From contig JAKBYX010000001.1 in NCBI GenBank assembly GCA_021840255.1, forward strand, positions 310,001 through 374,000: 64,000 nucleotides of DNA, given 5' to 3'. Each line of letters begins with the position of its first letter. Position 1 is the stretch's first letter. Under the pieces are notes generated by a model. The model was given only the letters and a program-made list of their open reading frames with translations. It had not been told where the DNA came from and did not search any database. This DNA is from Nitrospirota bacterium (GTDB lineage: Bacteria; Nitrospirota; Thermodesulfovibrionia; Thermodesulfovibrionales; JdFR-88). This document shows, in pieces, positions 1 through 10,170 of this stretch. The translations under genes were made by a program, and so were the position numbers.

Positions 1-50
1 GACTTCTCCAGTTCCTCAACCTTTTCCTTCAGAGCCATTTCGGTATTCAT
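1..50 (-). CDS. 5' end of an unidentified gene, cut by the window edge
   Basis: Reading leftwards from an ATG at 50 gives 16 codons (beginning MNTEMALKEKVEELEK) with no stop before the window edge. The visible residues are charged and heptad-like, which fits the start of a coiled coil, but this is too little to name a family. No clear ribosome binding site lies upstream, and an alternative ATG at 38 is in the same frame. If real, this gene is divergent from the amidotransferase at 322. Confidence 0.35.
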   Translation of the reverse strand, partial: MNTEMALKEKVEELEK

Positions 51-243
51 GAATAATGTATTTGCCAAAACCGTGCCAGACTGTAAATCATTGAAAATAC
101 ATAACTTTCAGGATTGGCCATCAATTGCAAAAATGTGAGCCTTTACATTTTTGTACTTACAAATTCGTGTATTGGTTTTGTATGCATGGGACTTTTCGGT
201 GTTACATAAGGGTCCGGGTGGGACATTATGGCGCCGCATATGA

Positions 244-268
244 GGGAAATCATATTTCCCACTTGACA
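244..268 (+). promoter_or_regulatory. inverted repeat next to a -35-like box, upstream of the amidotransferase
   Basis: GGGAAAT-CAT-ATTTCCC is a perfect inverted repeat at 244-260. It directly precedes TTGACA at 263-268, a consensus -35 box. A candidate -10 with 17-bp spacing is GACAAT at 286-291, which is weak. The arrangement suggests an operator beside the promoter of the gene at 322. A GGAGG at 307-311 serves as its ribosome binding site. Confidence 0.45.
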
Positions 269-321
269 GGCATTGCTATACTGGAGACAATTAACACCAT
301 GAAAGCGGAGGCAATAACACT

Positions 322-1008
322 ATGAAAGTCCTAGTCCTTAAAAACATACCCATGGAGGGGCCGGGCACCATAGAGGATTACTTAAAGAAACAGGCGATCC
401 CCTTTGACACGGTCGAGCTGATGGAGGGCGGGGAGCCAAAAGACCCCACCGCCGGGTACTCGCACCTGATAATGATGGGCGGACCGATGGCCGTTTACGA
501 GATGCACATGCACAAGCATCTTGAAAGAGGCGCATCTCTCATAGATGATTTCATAAAACAGAAAAAACCCGTTTTGGGTGTCTGCCTCGGGGCGCAGATG
601 ATAGCGCACGTTCTGGGCGCCAATGTCTATGCCGGGGGCCAGAAGGAAGTGGGCTGGTATGAGGTGGACATCTCTCCGGAGGGGATGGAAGACGGAGTTT
701 TCAAGACCCTTTCCATGGAGGGAGCCCCAAAGGCCGAGGTCTTCCAGTGGCATGGAGACACCTTCGACCTGCCTGCCGGGGCGGTAAGGCTTGCCTCCTC
801 GCCCGTTTATGCAAACCAGGCGTTCAGGTGGGGCAAAAGCGTTTATGCCCTTCAGTTCCATATAGAGGTTACCCCCCCGATAATCACGGAGTGGTTTGCC
901 GGAGAAAGGGATTTTTTCGAGACCCAAAAACTGTTTAAAAAGACGCTTGAGGTGTATCCAGAATATTCGAAACGGGCGGTTGAATTTTACGGGGAATTTT
1001 TCAGGTAG
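322..1008 (+). CDS. class I glutamine amidotransferase (GMP synthase-like GATase1)
   Basis: A 228-residue stand-alone glutaminase domain. The nucleophile elbow GVCLGAQ places the catalytic Cys at residue 88, and the His-Glu pair is in LQFHIEVTP (about residues 180 and 182), so the whole triad is present. The family hydrolyses glutamine and passes ammonia to a partner, or acts on gamma-glutamyl compounds. No synthetase domain is fused or adjacent, so the substrate is unknown. The start is ATG 322, 10 nt after GGAGG. The next gene, in the same direction, begins 85 nt downstream. Confidence 0.85.
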   Translation: MKVLVLKNIPMEGPGTIEDYLKKQAIPFDTVELMEGGEPKDPTAGYSHLIMMGGPMAVYEMHMHKHLERGASLIDDFIKQKKPVLGVCLGAQMIAHVLGANVYAGGQKEVGWYEVDISPEGMEDGVFKTLSMEGAPKAEVFQWHGDTFDLPAGAVRLASSPVYANQAFRWGKSVYALQFHIEVTPPIITEWFAGERDFFETQKLFKKTLEVYPEYSKRAVEFYGEFFR

Positions 1009-1093
1009 CAGGTTTTTTATCTAATTCCACCCCCCACACCTCTTTTTAATACCTTTTCCCCGCTGTCCCTTTTCTGTTAAATTAAATAATAAA

Positions 1094-3217
1094 ATGAGCA
1101 TGTTCGCCGACCTGAAAAAGGATTTCAGGGCCGTATTCGATAAGGACCCGGCCGCGGTGAATGGCCTGCAGGTCTTCCTCTTTTATCCTGGTTTTCACGC
1201 CATACTCTTCCACCGGGCGGCGCACAGCCTGCGGAGGCTTGGCGTTCCCTTCCTGCCGGGCTTCATCGCTTTCGTCTCCCGTGCCCTCACCGGCATCGAG
1301 ATACACCCTGCCGCAAACATCGGTCCCGGTTTTTTCATAGACCATGGGATGGGGGTGGTGATAGGCGAGACAACGGAGATTGGCGCGGACTGTCTTTTAT
1401 ACCAGGGGGTGACGCTCGGGGGCACCGGCAAGGAAAAGGGCAAGAGACACCCGACTCTTGGAAGCCATATAGTGGTGGGGGCCGGGGCGAAGATCTTGGG
1501 GCCGATTACCATCGGGGATTATGTTAAGATAGGGGCTAATTCCGTTGTGCTTAAGTCCGTGCCCGGAAATTCCATAGTGGTAGGGGTGCCGGGGCGGATA
1601 GTAAAACGGAAGGTCCTAAGGGTCCACCAGGACGGGCTGGAAGAGGTGCTTGATCATATACGCATGCCCGACCCTTACGAGGAGAAGTTCTCCGCTATCG
1701 AAGGACATCTGCAGGAAATCCTTGGGAAGATCGAACGGCTTGAAGGAAAGGAAGGGCCTTCTTTGAAGATATACAACACCCTTACGGGCAGGAAAGAGAC
1801 CTTCGTCCCGCTTGCGGCAGGCAGCGTGAACATGTACGTCTGCGGGGTGACCGTGTACGACGTCTGCCATATCGGGCACGCCAGGAGCGCCGTCGTCTTC
1901 GACGCCATAAGAAGGTATTTCCACTACAGGGGATACAACATCCGCTTCGCTAAAAACTTCACCGACATAGACGACAAGATCATTAACAAGGCGGCGCATG
2001 ATGGCATCCCCTGGGACCAGGTGGCGGAGAAGTACATAAACAAGTATTACGAGGACATGCACAGGCTGGGCGTGCAGGATGCGGACCTGGAGCCCCGCGC
2101 TACAGGGCACATCCGGGAGATAATAGATATAGTAAAAGGGCTTGTGGAAAAAGGCCACGCCTACGTTATAGAGGGCGACGTATATTTCTCCGTCCCCAGT
2201 TTTCCAGGCTACGGGAAACTCTCCGGCAGGCGGCTTGAGGAGATGCTTGCTGGGGCCAGGGTGGAAGTGGACGAAAGGAAGAAAAACCCGATGGACTTCG
2301 CCCTCTGGAAGTCCTCCAAAGAGGGAGAGCCCGCATGGGAAAGCCCCTGGGGGCCGGGACGTCCCGGCTGGCACATCGAATGCTCCGCGATGGTCCTTAA
2401 GCACCTGGGGGAAACCATAGACATACATGCCGGCGGGGCGGACCTCATCTTCCCCCACCATGAGAACGAGATCGCCCAATCGGAGGCCTACACGGGAAAA
2501 CCCTTTGTCCGGTACTGGATGCACAACGGGTTCATAACGGTCAACAGGGAGAAGATGTCCAAGAGCCTGGGAAATTTCTTTACCGTGGAGGAGATACTGC
2601 AAAGGTTCGACCCGGAAAGCGTGCGGCTTTTCCTGCTGCAGACCCATTACAGAAGCCCGATAGAGTTTTCCAACGAGCCCCTGGAAGAGGCGGAGCATAC
2701 CCTTGAGCGCTTCTATCAGAGCCTTGAACGCCTGGAGGACTTTTTGATACTGCCGGCGGGAAAGCTTGAATCAGTTCCCCCGGGGTTCGAGGATGAAGAG
2801 GGAATACTTGTTTCCTTTAAAAAACGGTTCATGCAGGCAATGGACGATGATTTCAATACAGCGCTTGCGATAGGGCACATATTCGAACTTATAAAGGAGA
2901 TAAACCGGTTCCTGGATGCAAAGCCTTCAGGCGCAAGGGCCGGAGAGATGATGTCCAGGGCAAAACAGGAGCTCGCGGAGGCGGCAAACGTTCTTAATGT
3001 CTTCAACAGGACCCCTGCCCAGTGGCAAAGGGCGCTTCTTCAGATAAAGAAGATCGAGCTGGATGAGACTTCCATAGAGAGGCTGATAGAGGAAAGACGC
3101 CAGGCAAGGGCGCAAAAGGACTGGAAGCGGGCGGACGAGATACGCGCGGAACTGGACGCAAAAGGCATTACGCTGGAAGACAAGACCGGATCGACCGCCT
3201 GGCGGGTAAAGATCTAG
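1094..3217 (+). CDS. cysE-cysS: fusion of serine O-acetyltransferase (CysE) and cysteinyl-tRNA synthetase (CysS)
   Basis: One uninterrupted 707-residue frame carries two enzymes. Residues 1 to about 220 are a complete short CysE of the Bacillus type: left-handed helix hexapeptides, the [12 protein letters not shown] catalytic His near 84, and the [12 protein letters not shown] loop that binds acetyl-CoA. Residues from about 224 are a full CysS: zinc ligand Cys250, HIGH motif at 259-262, WHIECSAM and HHENE zinc/active-site motifs, and KMSKS at 487-491. The protein would make O-acetylserine, the precursor of cysteine, and also charge tRNA-Cys. In many Firmicutes cysE and cysS are adjacent separate genes, so a fusion is a plausible derivative. 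No linker stop or internal ribosome binding site is obvious. Little 5' leader with a ribosome binding site is visible before ATG 1094. Confidence 0.93.
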   Translation: MSMFADLKKDFRAVFDKDPAAVNGLQVFLFYPGFHAILFHRAAHSLRRLGVPFLPGFIAFVSRALTGIEIHPAANIGPGFFIDHGMGVVIGETTEIGADCLLYQGVTLGGTGKEKGKRHPTLGSHIVVGAGAKILGPITIGDYVKIGANSVVLKSVPGNSIVVGVPGRIVKRKVLRVHQDGLEEVLDHIRMPDPYEEKFSAIEGHLQEILGKIERLEGKEGPSLKIYNTLTGRKETFVPLAAGSVNMYVCGVTVYDVCHIGHARSAVVFDAIRRYFHYRGYNIRFAKNFTDIDDKIINKAAHDGIPWDQVAEKYINKYYEDMHRLGVQDADLEPRATGHIREIIDIVKGLVEKGHAYVIEGDVYFSVPSFPGYGKLSGRRLEEMLAGARVEVDERKKNPMDFALWKSSKEGEPAWESPWGPGRPGWHIECSAMVLKHLGETIDIHAGGADLIFPHHENEIAQSEAYTGKPFVRYWMHNGFITVNREKMSKSLGNFFTVEEILQRFDPESVRLFLLQTHYRSPIEFSNEPLEEAEHTLERFYQSLERLEDFLILPAGKLESVPPGFEDEEGILVSFKKRFMQAMDDDFNTALAIGHIFELIKEINRFLDAKPSGARAGEMMSRAKQELAEAANVLNVFNRTPAQWQRALLQIKKIELDETSIERLIEERRQARAQKDWKRADEIRAELDAKGITLEDKTGSTAWRVKI

Positions 3218-3233
3218 CCTTCACCCTCACCCT

Positions 3234-4331
3234 TCAAAAACCAACCAGCTCTTTTGCCGCTTCCAGCACCTCCTGGACGCTTATCCCCTGAAGACATTTG
3301 AAATCGTATTTCCCGCCGCATTCAAGCGGCTCGGGGGAATACCTGAAGCAGGGCTCGCAGCCGGCCCGGGGGTTCCTCACCACCCTTGCCGGGGCTCCCC
3401 ACGGATAAACCCATTTAGGGTTGGTCGGTCCGAATATCCCTATCGTGGGCACTTTCAGCGCCGCGGCCAGATGCATGAGCCCCGAGTCGTTTGAGATAAA
3501 AAGTCCGCACCTCTTCATGATCGCGGCCGTCTGCCTGATACCCGGCATATCCACAGTATGGACAACCCCGCGTAAGCATCCCCGCTTTATCTCATTTTTC
3601 AGGCTGGTCTCTTCCGGGCCGCCAAAGACAAGGAATCTGCCGGCAGGGGAGATCTTTCCAGCGATCGTGCCGATAAGCTCAGAGAATCTTCCCGCGGGCC
3701 ATCTTCTGTTCACATGCTCCTTGAACGCGCTTGTGCCCGGATGGAACCCCACGAGCAGGGCCTTTTCATCTATACCCTTTCCCGCCATCCAGCTCAATGC
3801 TTCCTGCTCTTCCTCCACGCTCAAAAATATCTCCATCGGGCATGGACGGGGGTCTTTAATTCCCAGAAAAGCCAGAAGCCTCAGGTTTTCCTCCACATTA
3901 TGCAGATCGTCATCCTCTTTAAGGGTGCGGTTCTTAAGGAAGTTGAGCTCCCTTAGATTCCGTTTAGCGTATGTGTGCCCAATGCGGACACGGCAGCCGG
4001 AGAGAAACGAAGCCATATTGTAATCACGCCGGTTGGAGGGATAAAAATTAATGGCTATATCGTACCTGCCCCTCAGCCCGCGGATGAACCTTGTGCTTGC
4101 CAGCTTGCCTGCTTCAAGGAACGGGAAATGGATATTTTCATCTACGTTAGGGTTGTTGATCAGAACATCCCGTGTGGTTTTGAACATATGTATATAAGTG
4201 AGGCTGGAAGAGGGGAGGTTTTCCTTTATGTTCCTTAAGGCCGGGGTCGTCATCAGCACATCCCCTATGCCATAAAGAGGAAGAGCGAGTATTTTCAAAT
4301 TTTTATCCATCTGCTCTTTTAAATTTAACAT
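3234..4331 (-). CDS. glycosyltransferase family 9 (ADP-heptose:LPS heptosyltransferase-like)
   Basis: A 365-residue protein with the family 9 signature: an N-terminal Rossmann half beginning LYGIGDVLMTTPALRNIKE, a VGFHPGTS segment at the centre, and a C-terminal nucleotide-sugar site with FISNDSGLMHLAAALKVPT and GIFGPTNP. Family members (WaaC/WaaF/WaaQ) add heptose to the lipopolysaccharide inner core at the cytoplasmic face of the inner membrane. This supports a diderm host. It is convergent with cysE-cysS (16-nt gap) and divergent from yajC. The exact acceptor cannot be told from sequence. Confidence 0.88.
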   Translation of the reverse strand: MLNLKEQMDKNLKILALPLYGIGDVLMTTPALRNIKENLPSSSLTYIHMFKTTRDVLINNPNVDENIHFPFLEAGKLASTRFIRGLRGRYDIAINFYPSNRRDYNMASFLSGCRVRIGHTYAKRNLRELNFLKNRTLKEDDDLHNVEENLRLLAFLGIKDPRPCPMEIFLSVEEEQEALSWMAGKGIDEKALLVGFHPGTSAFKEHVNRRWPAGRFSELIGTIAGKISPAGRFLVFGGPEETSLKNEIKRGCLRGVVHTVDMPGIRQTAAIMKRCGLFISNDSGLMHLAAALKVPTIGIFGPTNPKWVYPWGAPARVVRNPRAGCEPCFRYSPEPLECGGKYDFKCLQGISVQEVLEAAKELVGF

Positions 4332-4438
4332 TTCCGGACAAAACGTTTCCGGCTCTTTCTGCTTTTTGGAATTGATTTTAAAAATCCTAAAAGGTAGTAT
4401 AAACTTTAGGCAATTAAGGCTTTAAAAGGAGGGTGGCT

Positions 4439-4771
4439 ATGTTTTCTTCACTGGCATGGGCGGCGCCCGCGGCGCCTGGTGCGCCCGCAGGGGGCCCCGG
4501 CAGCATGTTCAGCAGTTTTCTTCCGCTGATACTTATCTTCGTAATATTCTATTTCCTCCTCATCAGGCCGCAGCAGAAAAAGGCGAAAGAGCACAGGCAG
4601 ATGCTTGAGGCCATTAAAAAAGGTGACAAGGTGATTACCCAGGGCGGCATATACGGGGTAGTGGACCAGGTGGACCAGCACACCCTTATGCTCAAGATCG
4701 CTGAAAACGTGAAGGTAAAAATTGGGAAAGCCTATATCGCCGCAGTCAGACCCGAAAAAGAAACGGAATAG
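4439..4771 (+). CDS. yajC: preprotein translocase accessory subunit YajC
   Basis: A short protein (110 residues) with one membrane segment (about residues 19-37, rich in Leu/Ile/Phe) followed by the family signature LLIRPQQKKAKEHRQMLEAIKKGDKVITQGGIYG. YajC associates with SecDF at the inner membrane. ATG 4439 is preferred over GTG 4433 because AGGAGG at 4427-4432 lies 6 nt before the ATG. An Ala/Pro/Gly-rich N-terminus precedes the helix. It heads the yajC-HD-secD-secF-recJ run; the overlap with the next frame implies coupling. Confidence 0.93.
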   Translation: MFSSLAWAAPAAPGAPAGGPGSMFSSFLPLILIFVIFYFLLIRPQQKKAKEHRQMLEAIKKGDKVITQGGIYGVVDQVDQHTLMLKIAENVKVKIGKAYIAAVRPEKETE

Positions 4772-5483
4772 CAATCCGGGTAATAATCCGGGCGACAATA
4801 GGAGCAACAACAGCAACGGATTCCACGGCATTGTGGATTCCGTTCTTCATAACCAAAAGGCCGCCCTTTACATAGAGCTTTCAGACGAGTACCTGAGGCA
4901 GCTTGGCTACACGGAACACGGCTTGAGGCATGTAAAGATAGTGGCCAGTTCCGCCTACAACATACTAAAAAAACTGGGCTTTGGCGAGAAGGAGACCGAA
5001 CTTGCCGCGCTGGCCGGCCTCCTTCACGACGTGGGCAACCTGGCTGGCAGGCACGAGCACCACAGGACAGGCGCCATGCTTGCAAAAGAGGTCCTTGAAG
5101 AACTGAGCTATCCCCTGCGGGACATAGCCACGGTGATGACCGCCATCGTAGTGCACGATGAATCGGAAGGCGTGGTGCCAAGCCCCATTGCCGCCGCCCT
5201 CATTATCGCGGACAAGGCGGACGTACACAGAAGCCGGGTTAGAAAAGTTAATGATATAAAAGGCGACATACACGACAGGGTAAACTTTGCCGCCACGGAA
5301 GCTGACCTGAACGTGGACCCCGAAGCCAGGGTCATAACACTGAACCTTGTCATAGACACCCGCATCTCGCACGTGATCGAATATTTTGAGATCTTCCTGG
5401 CCAGGATGAAAGGCTGCCGGGAGGCCGCGCGCAAACTGGAGTCCGAGTTCCAGCTCTTTATAAACGGCCTGAGGATGGCCTGA
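4722..5483 (+). CDS. HD-domain phosphohydrolase inserted between yajC and secD
   Basis: The protein has an HD domain: HGLRHVKIV supplies the first His, LLHDVGNLAGRHEHHRTG the HD pair and further His ligands, and VHDESEG and ADKADVHRSR complete the metal site. The HD superfamily hydrolyses phosphoesters such as nucleotides or cyclic dinucleotides. The substrate here is unknown. The frame opens at TTG 4722 inside yajC and starts with a low-complexity Asn/Ser/Pro stretch; GTG 4833 is an alternative start without a good ribosome binding site. Its position between yajC and secD suggests it is cotranscribed with the Sec genes. Confidence 0.8.
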   Translation: MGKPISPQSDPKKKRNSNPGNNPGDNRSNNSNGFHGIVDSVLHNQKAALYIELSDEYLRQLGYTEHGLRHVKIVASSAYNILKKLGFGEKETELAALAGLLHDVGNLAGRHEHHRTGAMLAKEVLEELSYPLRDIATVMTAIVVHDESEGVVPSPIAAALIIADKADVHRSRVRKVNDIKGDIHDRVNFAATEADLNVDPEARVITLNLVIDTRISHVIEYFEIFLARMKGCREAARKLESEFQLFINGLRMA

Positions 5484-5649
5484 CCCGATATTTATTTAAA
5501 AAACCCCTTGCCCCTGCTCATCCATTTATGTCAAAATACGCGGAGTTTGCATATTTTTTAAACGTTTTTTTCTGAAACGGCCGCCCCGGAACATTTTGAA
5601 TTTGACTTCATTATGATTTCCAGGCGCCTTCTGGAGGTTTTTGGATACG

Positions 5650-7272
5650 ATGAAAAAAAAGATTGTATGGCGTGTCATCCTTATAGCAGCGGTGGTGATC
5701 GCCAGCGTTATTTTCTTTCTGCCCAACACCCCCGCTTTCAAGTACATGCCTTCCTGGTGGCAGGACAACATGCCCGCCAAAGGCATATCGCTTGGACTTG
5801 ACCTTCAGGGCGGCATCCACCTTGTATATGAAGTCGAAGGGGACAAGGCCGCTCAGAGCTCAACCCAGAGGATAGCGGATGCCATAAAGAGTGAACTCGC
5901 GCAAAAAGGCCTGAAAGACACGGTTACCGTTTCGGGGTTGGATATACAGCTGGTCCCCGGATCCCTTGACGCCAGGAAGATGGTGCAGGATAGCTACCCG
6001 GACCTGGCTGTCCGCGAGGGCGCAGGCATGGTTTCCTACGGGCTGAGCCCCAAGGCCATTGCGGACATAAAGAACAATGCGGTGGCTCAGGCGCTGGAGG
6101 TAATCAGAAACCGGGTGGATCAGTTCGGCGTTGCCGAGCCCTCCATACAGAAGCAGGGCCAAGACGAGCTTGTGGTGGAACTGCCGGGTATAAAAGACCC
6201 CGCGCGCGCCATACAGATAATAGGCAAGACCGCAAGGCTTGAGTTCAAGGTTGTGGATGACGAGTCCCCTGTGGCGGCCCAGCTTCCGGGCAGCATCATC
6301 CCTGGCGGGGAAAGCCAGGTGGTCTCGCAGTTTGCCGGAAAGATACCGGCGGATGACGAGATACTTTTTGGCAAGGTCACGAACCCGGACACCGGCGCGG
6401 TCACGGAAACCCCTTACCTTTTAAAGAAACTGACGCTCCTGACCGGCGAATACCTGACGGAGGCCAGGGTGGCCATAGACCCCAGGTTCAATGAGCCCTA
6501 TGTCGAGCTCAAGTTCAACCCGGAGGGGGCCAAGCTTTTCGACCAGATAACGGCCGCAAACGTAAAGAAAAGGCTTGCCATCATCCTGGACAACAACGTT
6601 TACTCCGCCCCTGTCATCAGGGAGAGGATCTCAGGCGGAAGCGCCCAGATATCCGGAAACTTCTCCATGGACGAGGCCAAGGACCTGTCAATAGTTCTTA
6701 AGGCAGGCGCGCTCAAGGCCCCGCTTAAGATGCTGCAGAATGTGACGGTCGGACCGTCCCTTGGCAGGGATTCGATACGCGACGGGGAAAGGGCCGGCAT
6801 CGTGGCCCTGATAGTCGTCCTTGGCTTTATGGTCTTCTACTACAAGGTTGCCGGTCTCATAGCCGATTTCGCGGTCATACTCAACCTGCTGCTTCTCATG
6901 GGGGCAATGGCATCGCTTAACGCCACGCTTTCTCTGCCCGGCATGGCCGGCGTTATCCTGGCCATAGGTATGGCGGTGGACTCCAACGTCCTCATGTTCG
7001 AGAGGATGAGGGAGGAGCTGAGGCTGGGCAAGACCCCGAAGGCGGCCGTTGAAAGCGGCTACAACAAGGCGTTCTGGACCATTTTCGACTCACACGTGAC
7101 CACGCTCATTACCTCAGCCGTGCTTTTCCAGTTCGGCACAGGCCCGATAAAGGGGTTCGCTGTCACGCTCTCACTGGGCGTCGCAATAAACCTGTTTACC
7201 GCCCTGATCGGCACTAAAACCATCTTTGACCTCATGCACCAGAGAAAAGAAGTGAGGAAATTAAGCATATGA
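5650..7272 (+). CDS. secD: protein translocase subunit SecD
   Basis: A protein of about 540 residues with an N-terminal membrane helix, a large periplasmic domain containing [18 protein letters not shown] and [11 protein letters not shown] (SecD P1 signatures), and a C-terminal block of five membrane helices with [15 protein letters not shown], the conserved Asp/Arg motif linked to proton-driven function. SecDF uses proton motive force to pull preproteins through SecYEG. ATG 5650 is chosen, with GGAGG at 5633-5637 12 nt upstream; an in-frame TTG at 5641 is too close to it. The stop overlaps the secF start (ATGA). Confidence 0.96.
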   Translation: MKKKIVWRVILIAAVVIASVIFFLPNTPAFKYMPSWWQDNMPAKGISLGLDLQGGIHLVYEVEGDKAAQSSTQRIADAIKSELAQKGLKDTVTVSGLDIQLVPGSLDARKMVQDSYPDLAVREGAGMVSYGLSPKAIADIKNNAVAQALEVIRNRVDQFGVAEPSIQKQGQDELVVELPGIKDPARAIQIIGKTARLEFKVVDDESPVAAQLPGSIIPGGESQVVSQFAGKIPADDEILFGKVTNPDTGAVTETPYLLKKLTLLTGEYLTEARVAIDPRFNEPYVELKFNPEGAKLFDQITAANVKKRLAIILDNNVYSAPVIRERISGGSAQISGNFSMDEAKDLSIVLKAGALKAPLKMLQNVTVGPSLGRDSIRDGERAGIVALIVVLGFMVFYYKVAGLIADFAVILNLLLLMGAMASLNATLSLPGMAGVILAIGMAVDSNVLMFERMREELRLGKTPKAAVESGYNKAFWTIFDSHVTTLITSAVLFQFGTGPIKGFAVTLSLGVAINLFTALIGTKTIFDLMHQRKEVRKLSI

Positions 7273-8180
7273 TAGAGTTCATAAAAAATACGAGCATAGA
7301 TTTCATGGGGAAGAGGAAGTTCATGTTCTTCATCTCCGGAGCGCTCGTTTCACTTGGCATATTCGGGCTGATCATGATCTGGAGCGGGCACGGCAATATG
7401 GGAATAGATTTTGCCGGGGGCACGGAGGTGCAGGTCAAGTTCCAGAAACTTGTCCCCATGAGCGATGCCAGAAACGCCCTGGAGAGCACCGGCCTTAAAG
7501 GGTTGCAGCTTCAGGAACTGCCGACCCTCAAAGAGCTGGTGGTTATGGTAAAGGGGAAGCAGGAGACCCTGGGCGGCATATCAAACACCATAATCAGCAC
7601 GCTTCAAACCCGTTTTGCCGCGGAGTCGCCCGTAGTGGACATGACGACCGAGGTGGGCCCCAAGGTGGGCAACAGGCTAAGGAAGGACGCCATCGTGGCC
7701 ATCATATTCGCTACCCTGGGCATCCTGGCCTATATCACCATTCGCTTCCAGTTCCGCTTCAGCGTGGGCGCGGCCATAGCCACTTTTCATGATGTCTTTG
7801 CGGTGCTCGGCATCTTTTACCTCCTGGGCAAGGAAGTAAACCTGATACTCATAAGCGCCCTTCTCATAATTGCAGGATATTCGCTCACCGACACGGTGGT
7901 CGTCTTTGACCGCATCAGGGAAAACATGCGCAGCATGCTCAAGGATCCTGTGGAAAAGGTGGTCAACAAAAGCATAAACGAGGTGCTCTCAAGGACGGCA
8001 ATAACGTCCCTGACGGTGCTTTTCTCCTCACTTGCGCTCCTGTTCTTCGGCGGCCAGGTGATACATGATTTTGCGCTCGCCATTACGCTTGGGGTCATCG
8101 TGGGTACTTATTCCTCCTGGTTTGTGGCAAGCCCCATGGTCATAATGATAGGCGGCAAGAATATAAATCGCAGGCGCTGA
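7269..8180 (+). CDS. secF: protein translocase subunit SecF
   Basis: A 303-residue partner of SecD with an N-terminal helix, the [14 protein letters not shown] periplasmic motif and a C-terminal six-helix module with [16 protein letters not shown]. It has the normal length for the family. It shares 4 nt with secD, so the two are translationally coupled. SecDF-YajC assists the late stages of Sec export. Confidence 0.96.
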   Translation: MIEFIKNTSIDFMGKRKFMFFISGALVSLGIFGLIMIWSGHGNMGIDFAGGTEVQVKFQKLVPMSDARNALESTGLKGLQLQELPTLKELVVMVKGKQETLGGISNTIISTLQTRFAAESPVVDMTTEVGPKVGNRLRKDAIVAIIFATLGILAYITIRFQFRFSVGAAIATFHDVFAVLGIFYLLGKEVNLILISALLIIAGYSLTDTVVVFDRIRENMRSMLKDPVEKVVNKSINEVLSRTAITSLTVLFSSLALLFFGGQVIHDFALAITLGVIVGTYSSWFVASPMVIMIGGKNINRRR

Positions 8181-8189
8181 TGCCCTGCT

Positions 8190-8239
8190 CCGGACGATGA
8201 TCCTGCCCCGGACGATGAACCGGCACGCCCATCGTCCGG
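8190..8239. repeat. direct repeat plus inverted arm between secF and recJ
   Basis: CCGGACGATGA occurs at 8190-8200 and again at 8208-8218 (18-nt period). The inverted copy CATCGTCCGG is at 8230-8239. The second copy and the inverted copy can form a 10-bp hairpin. No T-run follows, so it is not a standard terminator. It could be an mRNA-processing or attenuation structure before recJ. Confidence 0.55.
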
Positions 8240-8318
8240 TCGGCGGCTGGCACCCCGGAAGATCTTTAACGCACCGTCTTTCAGTCCGCCTTCCTTTATG
8301 GACCGTCCCTAGCCCGCT

Positions 8319-10001
8319 ATGAATCGTCTATGGATAGTCCAGCGGGCCGACAGGGAATATGTCGATTACCTTTCAAGGGTTACCGGCATCTCCCCAGTAG
8401 TCGCGCGCATACTCATCAACCGCCAGCTAAAAACCCCGGATGCGGTGCGGAATTTTATGGGAGCCGGACTGGGAGGCCTTCCTGACCCTTTTGAGCTGAG
8501 GGGGGTAAAAGAAGCGGTAGAGATAATCAACAGGGCAAAATCCTCCGGCAGAACCGTGCTTGTTCACGGCGACTATGATGTTGACGGCATATCATCCACC
8601 AGCATCATGGTGGAGGCCCTCCGCCGCTACGGACTTCAGACCGGCTATTTCATCCCCAACCGCTTCGATCACGGCTACGGTTTCCACGCCGCGGGTGTGG
8701 AGCGCGCCCTTCAGGCGGGGGCCGGGCTTATAATCACAACCGACTGCGGGATCACGGCTTTTGAGACGGCGGAGCTGGCGGCCCAAAAAGGTCTTGAGGT
8801 GATAATCACGGACCACCATGAGCCGACGAGGGACGAGGAGGGCAACCCGCTTCTTCCTGCCTGCGGCGCCCTCATAAACCCCAAACTGCACCCTGGGGAA
8901 ACCGAGCTTTCTGGAGCGGGAGTGGCCTTCAAGCTTGCCCAGGCCCTTCTTGGTGAGGATGCCCTTGCCTGCCTGGATCTTGCCGCTCTCGGCACCCTGG
9001 CCGACCTTGTCCCCCTTTCTGAAGAAAACAGGATAATCGCAAAGACGGGAATGGAGCTTATCGAAAAAAGCGGCCGCCCCTCTTTGCTGGCGTTAAAGGA
9101 GATAGCCGGCTGCCTTGGAAAGCCTATGGGCGCGCGCTCCGTATGTTTTGCTCTCATACCCAGACTCAACGCGCCGGGCAGGATCGATGACGCTTCCTTC
9201 GGGGTACGCTTTCTTCTTTTGCCGGAACAGGCGGCGGCCCTTGAGGCCGCGCGTGAACTGGACAGGATAAACAAGGAGAGGCAACGGTTGGAGGAGGCCG
9301 TGCACGTGCAGGCCAGGGCGGCTGTCGAGCGGGAAGGTTTCGATGGGGCGATCGTGGCTTCCGGCGAGGGCTGGCACAAAGGGGTCCTTGGCATAGTGGC
9401 CGCCAGGCTCTCGGAACGGCACATGCGGCCAAGCGCTGTCTTGACGGTGGAGGGCGATATGGCCAAAGGGTCCGCCCGGAGTATTCCCCAGTTCGATCTG
9501 TATGACGGCTTAAGCGAGCTAAAGGACATGCTTGTTGGTTTTGGCGGCCACAGACAGGCCGCCGGACTCAGGCTGAAGGCAGGCTCGGTGGAGGACTTCC
9601 GGCGCGCGTTTTCCGGCCTGGTTCGGCAACGAGTAAGCGAGTTCCGCGCCACATTAAAGATAGACGCCGAAGTCACCCTGAAAGAGCTGAGCCCTAACCT
9701 GGTTAAGGAGCTGGCCCGGCTTGAGCCGTACGGCTCCGGCAACCCGGAGCCCCTCCTGGGCGCAAAGAGGCTGCAGGTTCTGAATGCGCGGGTGGTTGGG
9801 AAAGGCCATCTTAAAATGAAGCTGAGGGAGGAAAAAGGCCACTTTCCGGTCGACGCCATCGGGTTTGATATGGCGGGCTCCCTCAAGCAGTTGGAGGAGT
9901 GCGCGGCAGTCGATGCCGTCTTTACCCCCGTCATGAATGAATGGGAGGGCGGGAAGACCCTCCAGCTTAATTTAAAAGGGATAAGGCCCTCCGCACCGTA
10001 A
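8319..10001 (+). CDS. recJ: single-stranded-DNA-specific exonuclease RecJ
   Basis: A 560-residue DHH-family nuclease. Motifs in order: HGDYDVDGISS (metal-binding Asp residues), TTDCGIT, and the name-giving ITDHHEP, then the DHHA1 region with GFGGHRQAAGLRLK and a C-terminal OB-like domain. RecJ degrades single-stranded DNA 5' to 3' in RecF-pathway recombination and base-excision or mismatch repair. RecO is encoded elsewhere in this window. It follows secF by 138 nt in the same direction; the spacer holds a hairpin. Confidence 0.95.
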   Translation: MNRLWIVQRADREYVDYLSRVTGISPVVARILINRQLKTPDAVRNFMGAGLGGLPDPFELRGVKEAVEIINRAKSSGRTVLVHGDYDVDGISSTSIMVEALRRYGLQTGYFIPNRFDHGYGFHAAGVERALQAGAGLIITTDCGITAFETAELAAQKGLEVIITDHHEPTRDEEGNPLLPACGALINPKLHPGETELSGAGVAFKLAQALLGEDALACLDLAALGTLADLVPLSEENRIIAKTGMELIEKSGRPSLLALKEIAGCLGKPMGARSVCFALIPRLNAPGRIDDASFGVRFLLLPEQAAALEAARELDRINKERQRLEEAVHVQARAAVEREGFDGAIVASGEGWHKGVLGIVAARLSERHMRPSAVLTVEGDMAKGSARSIPQFDLYDGLSELKDMLVGFGGHRQAAGLRLKAGSVEDFRRAFSGLVRQRVSEFRATLKIDAEVTLKELSPNLVKELARLEPYGSGNPEPLLGAKRLQVLNARVVGKGHLKMKLREEKGHFPVDAIGFDMAGSLKQLEECAAVDAVFTPVMNEWEGGKTLQLNLKGIRPSAP

Positions 10002-10170
10002 GAAGGAGCGTTTGGCTCAATCCGTCACTACACGGCGTTTATCAAACTGAAACATTATCGAACTCCTGCCGATGGTCATTTGAAGCCGCAAATATGTTAA
10101 AATTACATGTCGCGCGGATAAAACCGGGGGAAGTCGTTTCCTGTTCTTTGTTTTTAGCACACTTTAAATA

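Noticed and set aside
1616-2698. 360-codon open frame antisense to the CysS part of the fusion
   Set aside because: No motifs and no ribosome binding site, and it is opposite a clear tRNA synthetase domain.
8711-9934. Long open frame (407 codons) antisense to recJ
   Set aside because: It lies wholly opposite the well-supported recJ frame, has low-complexity Ser/Arg/Pro-rich content typical of shadow frames in GC-rich genes, and no ribosome binding site.
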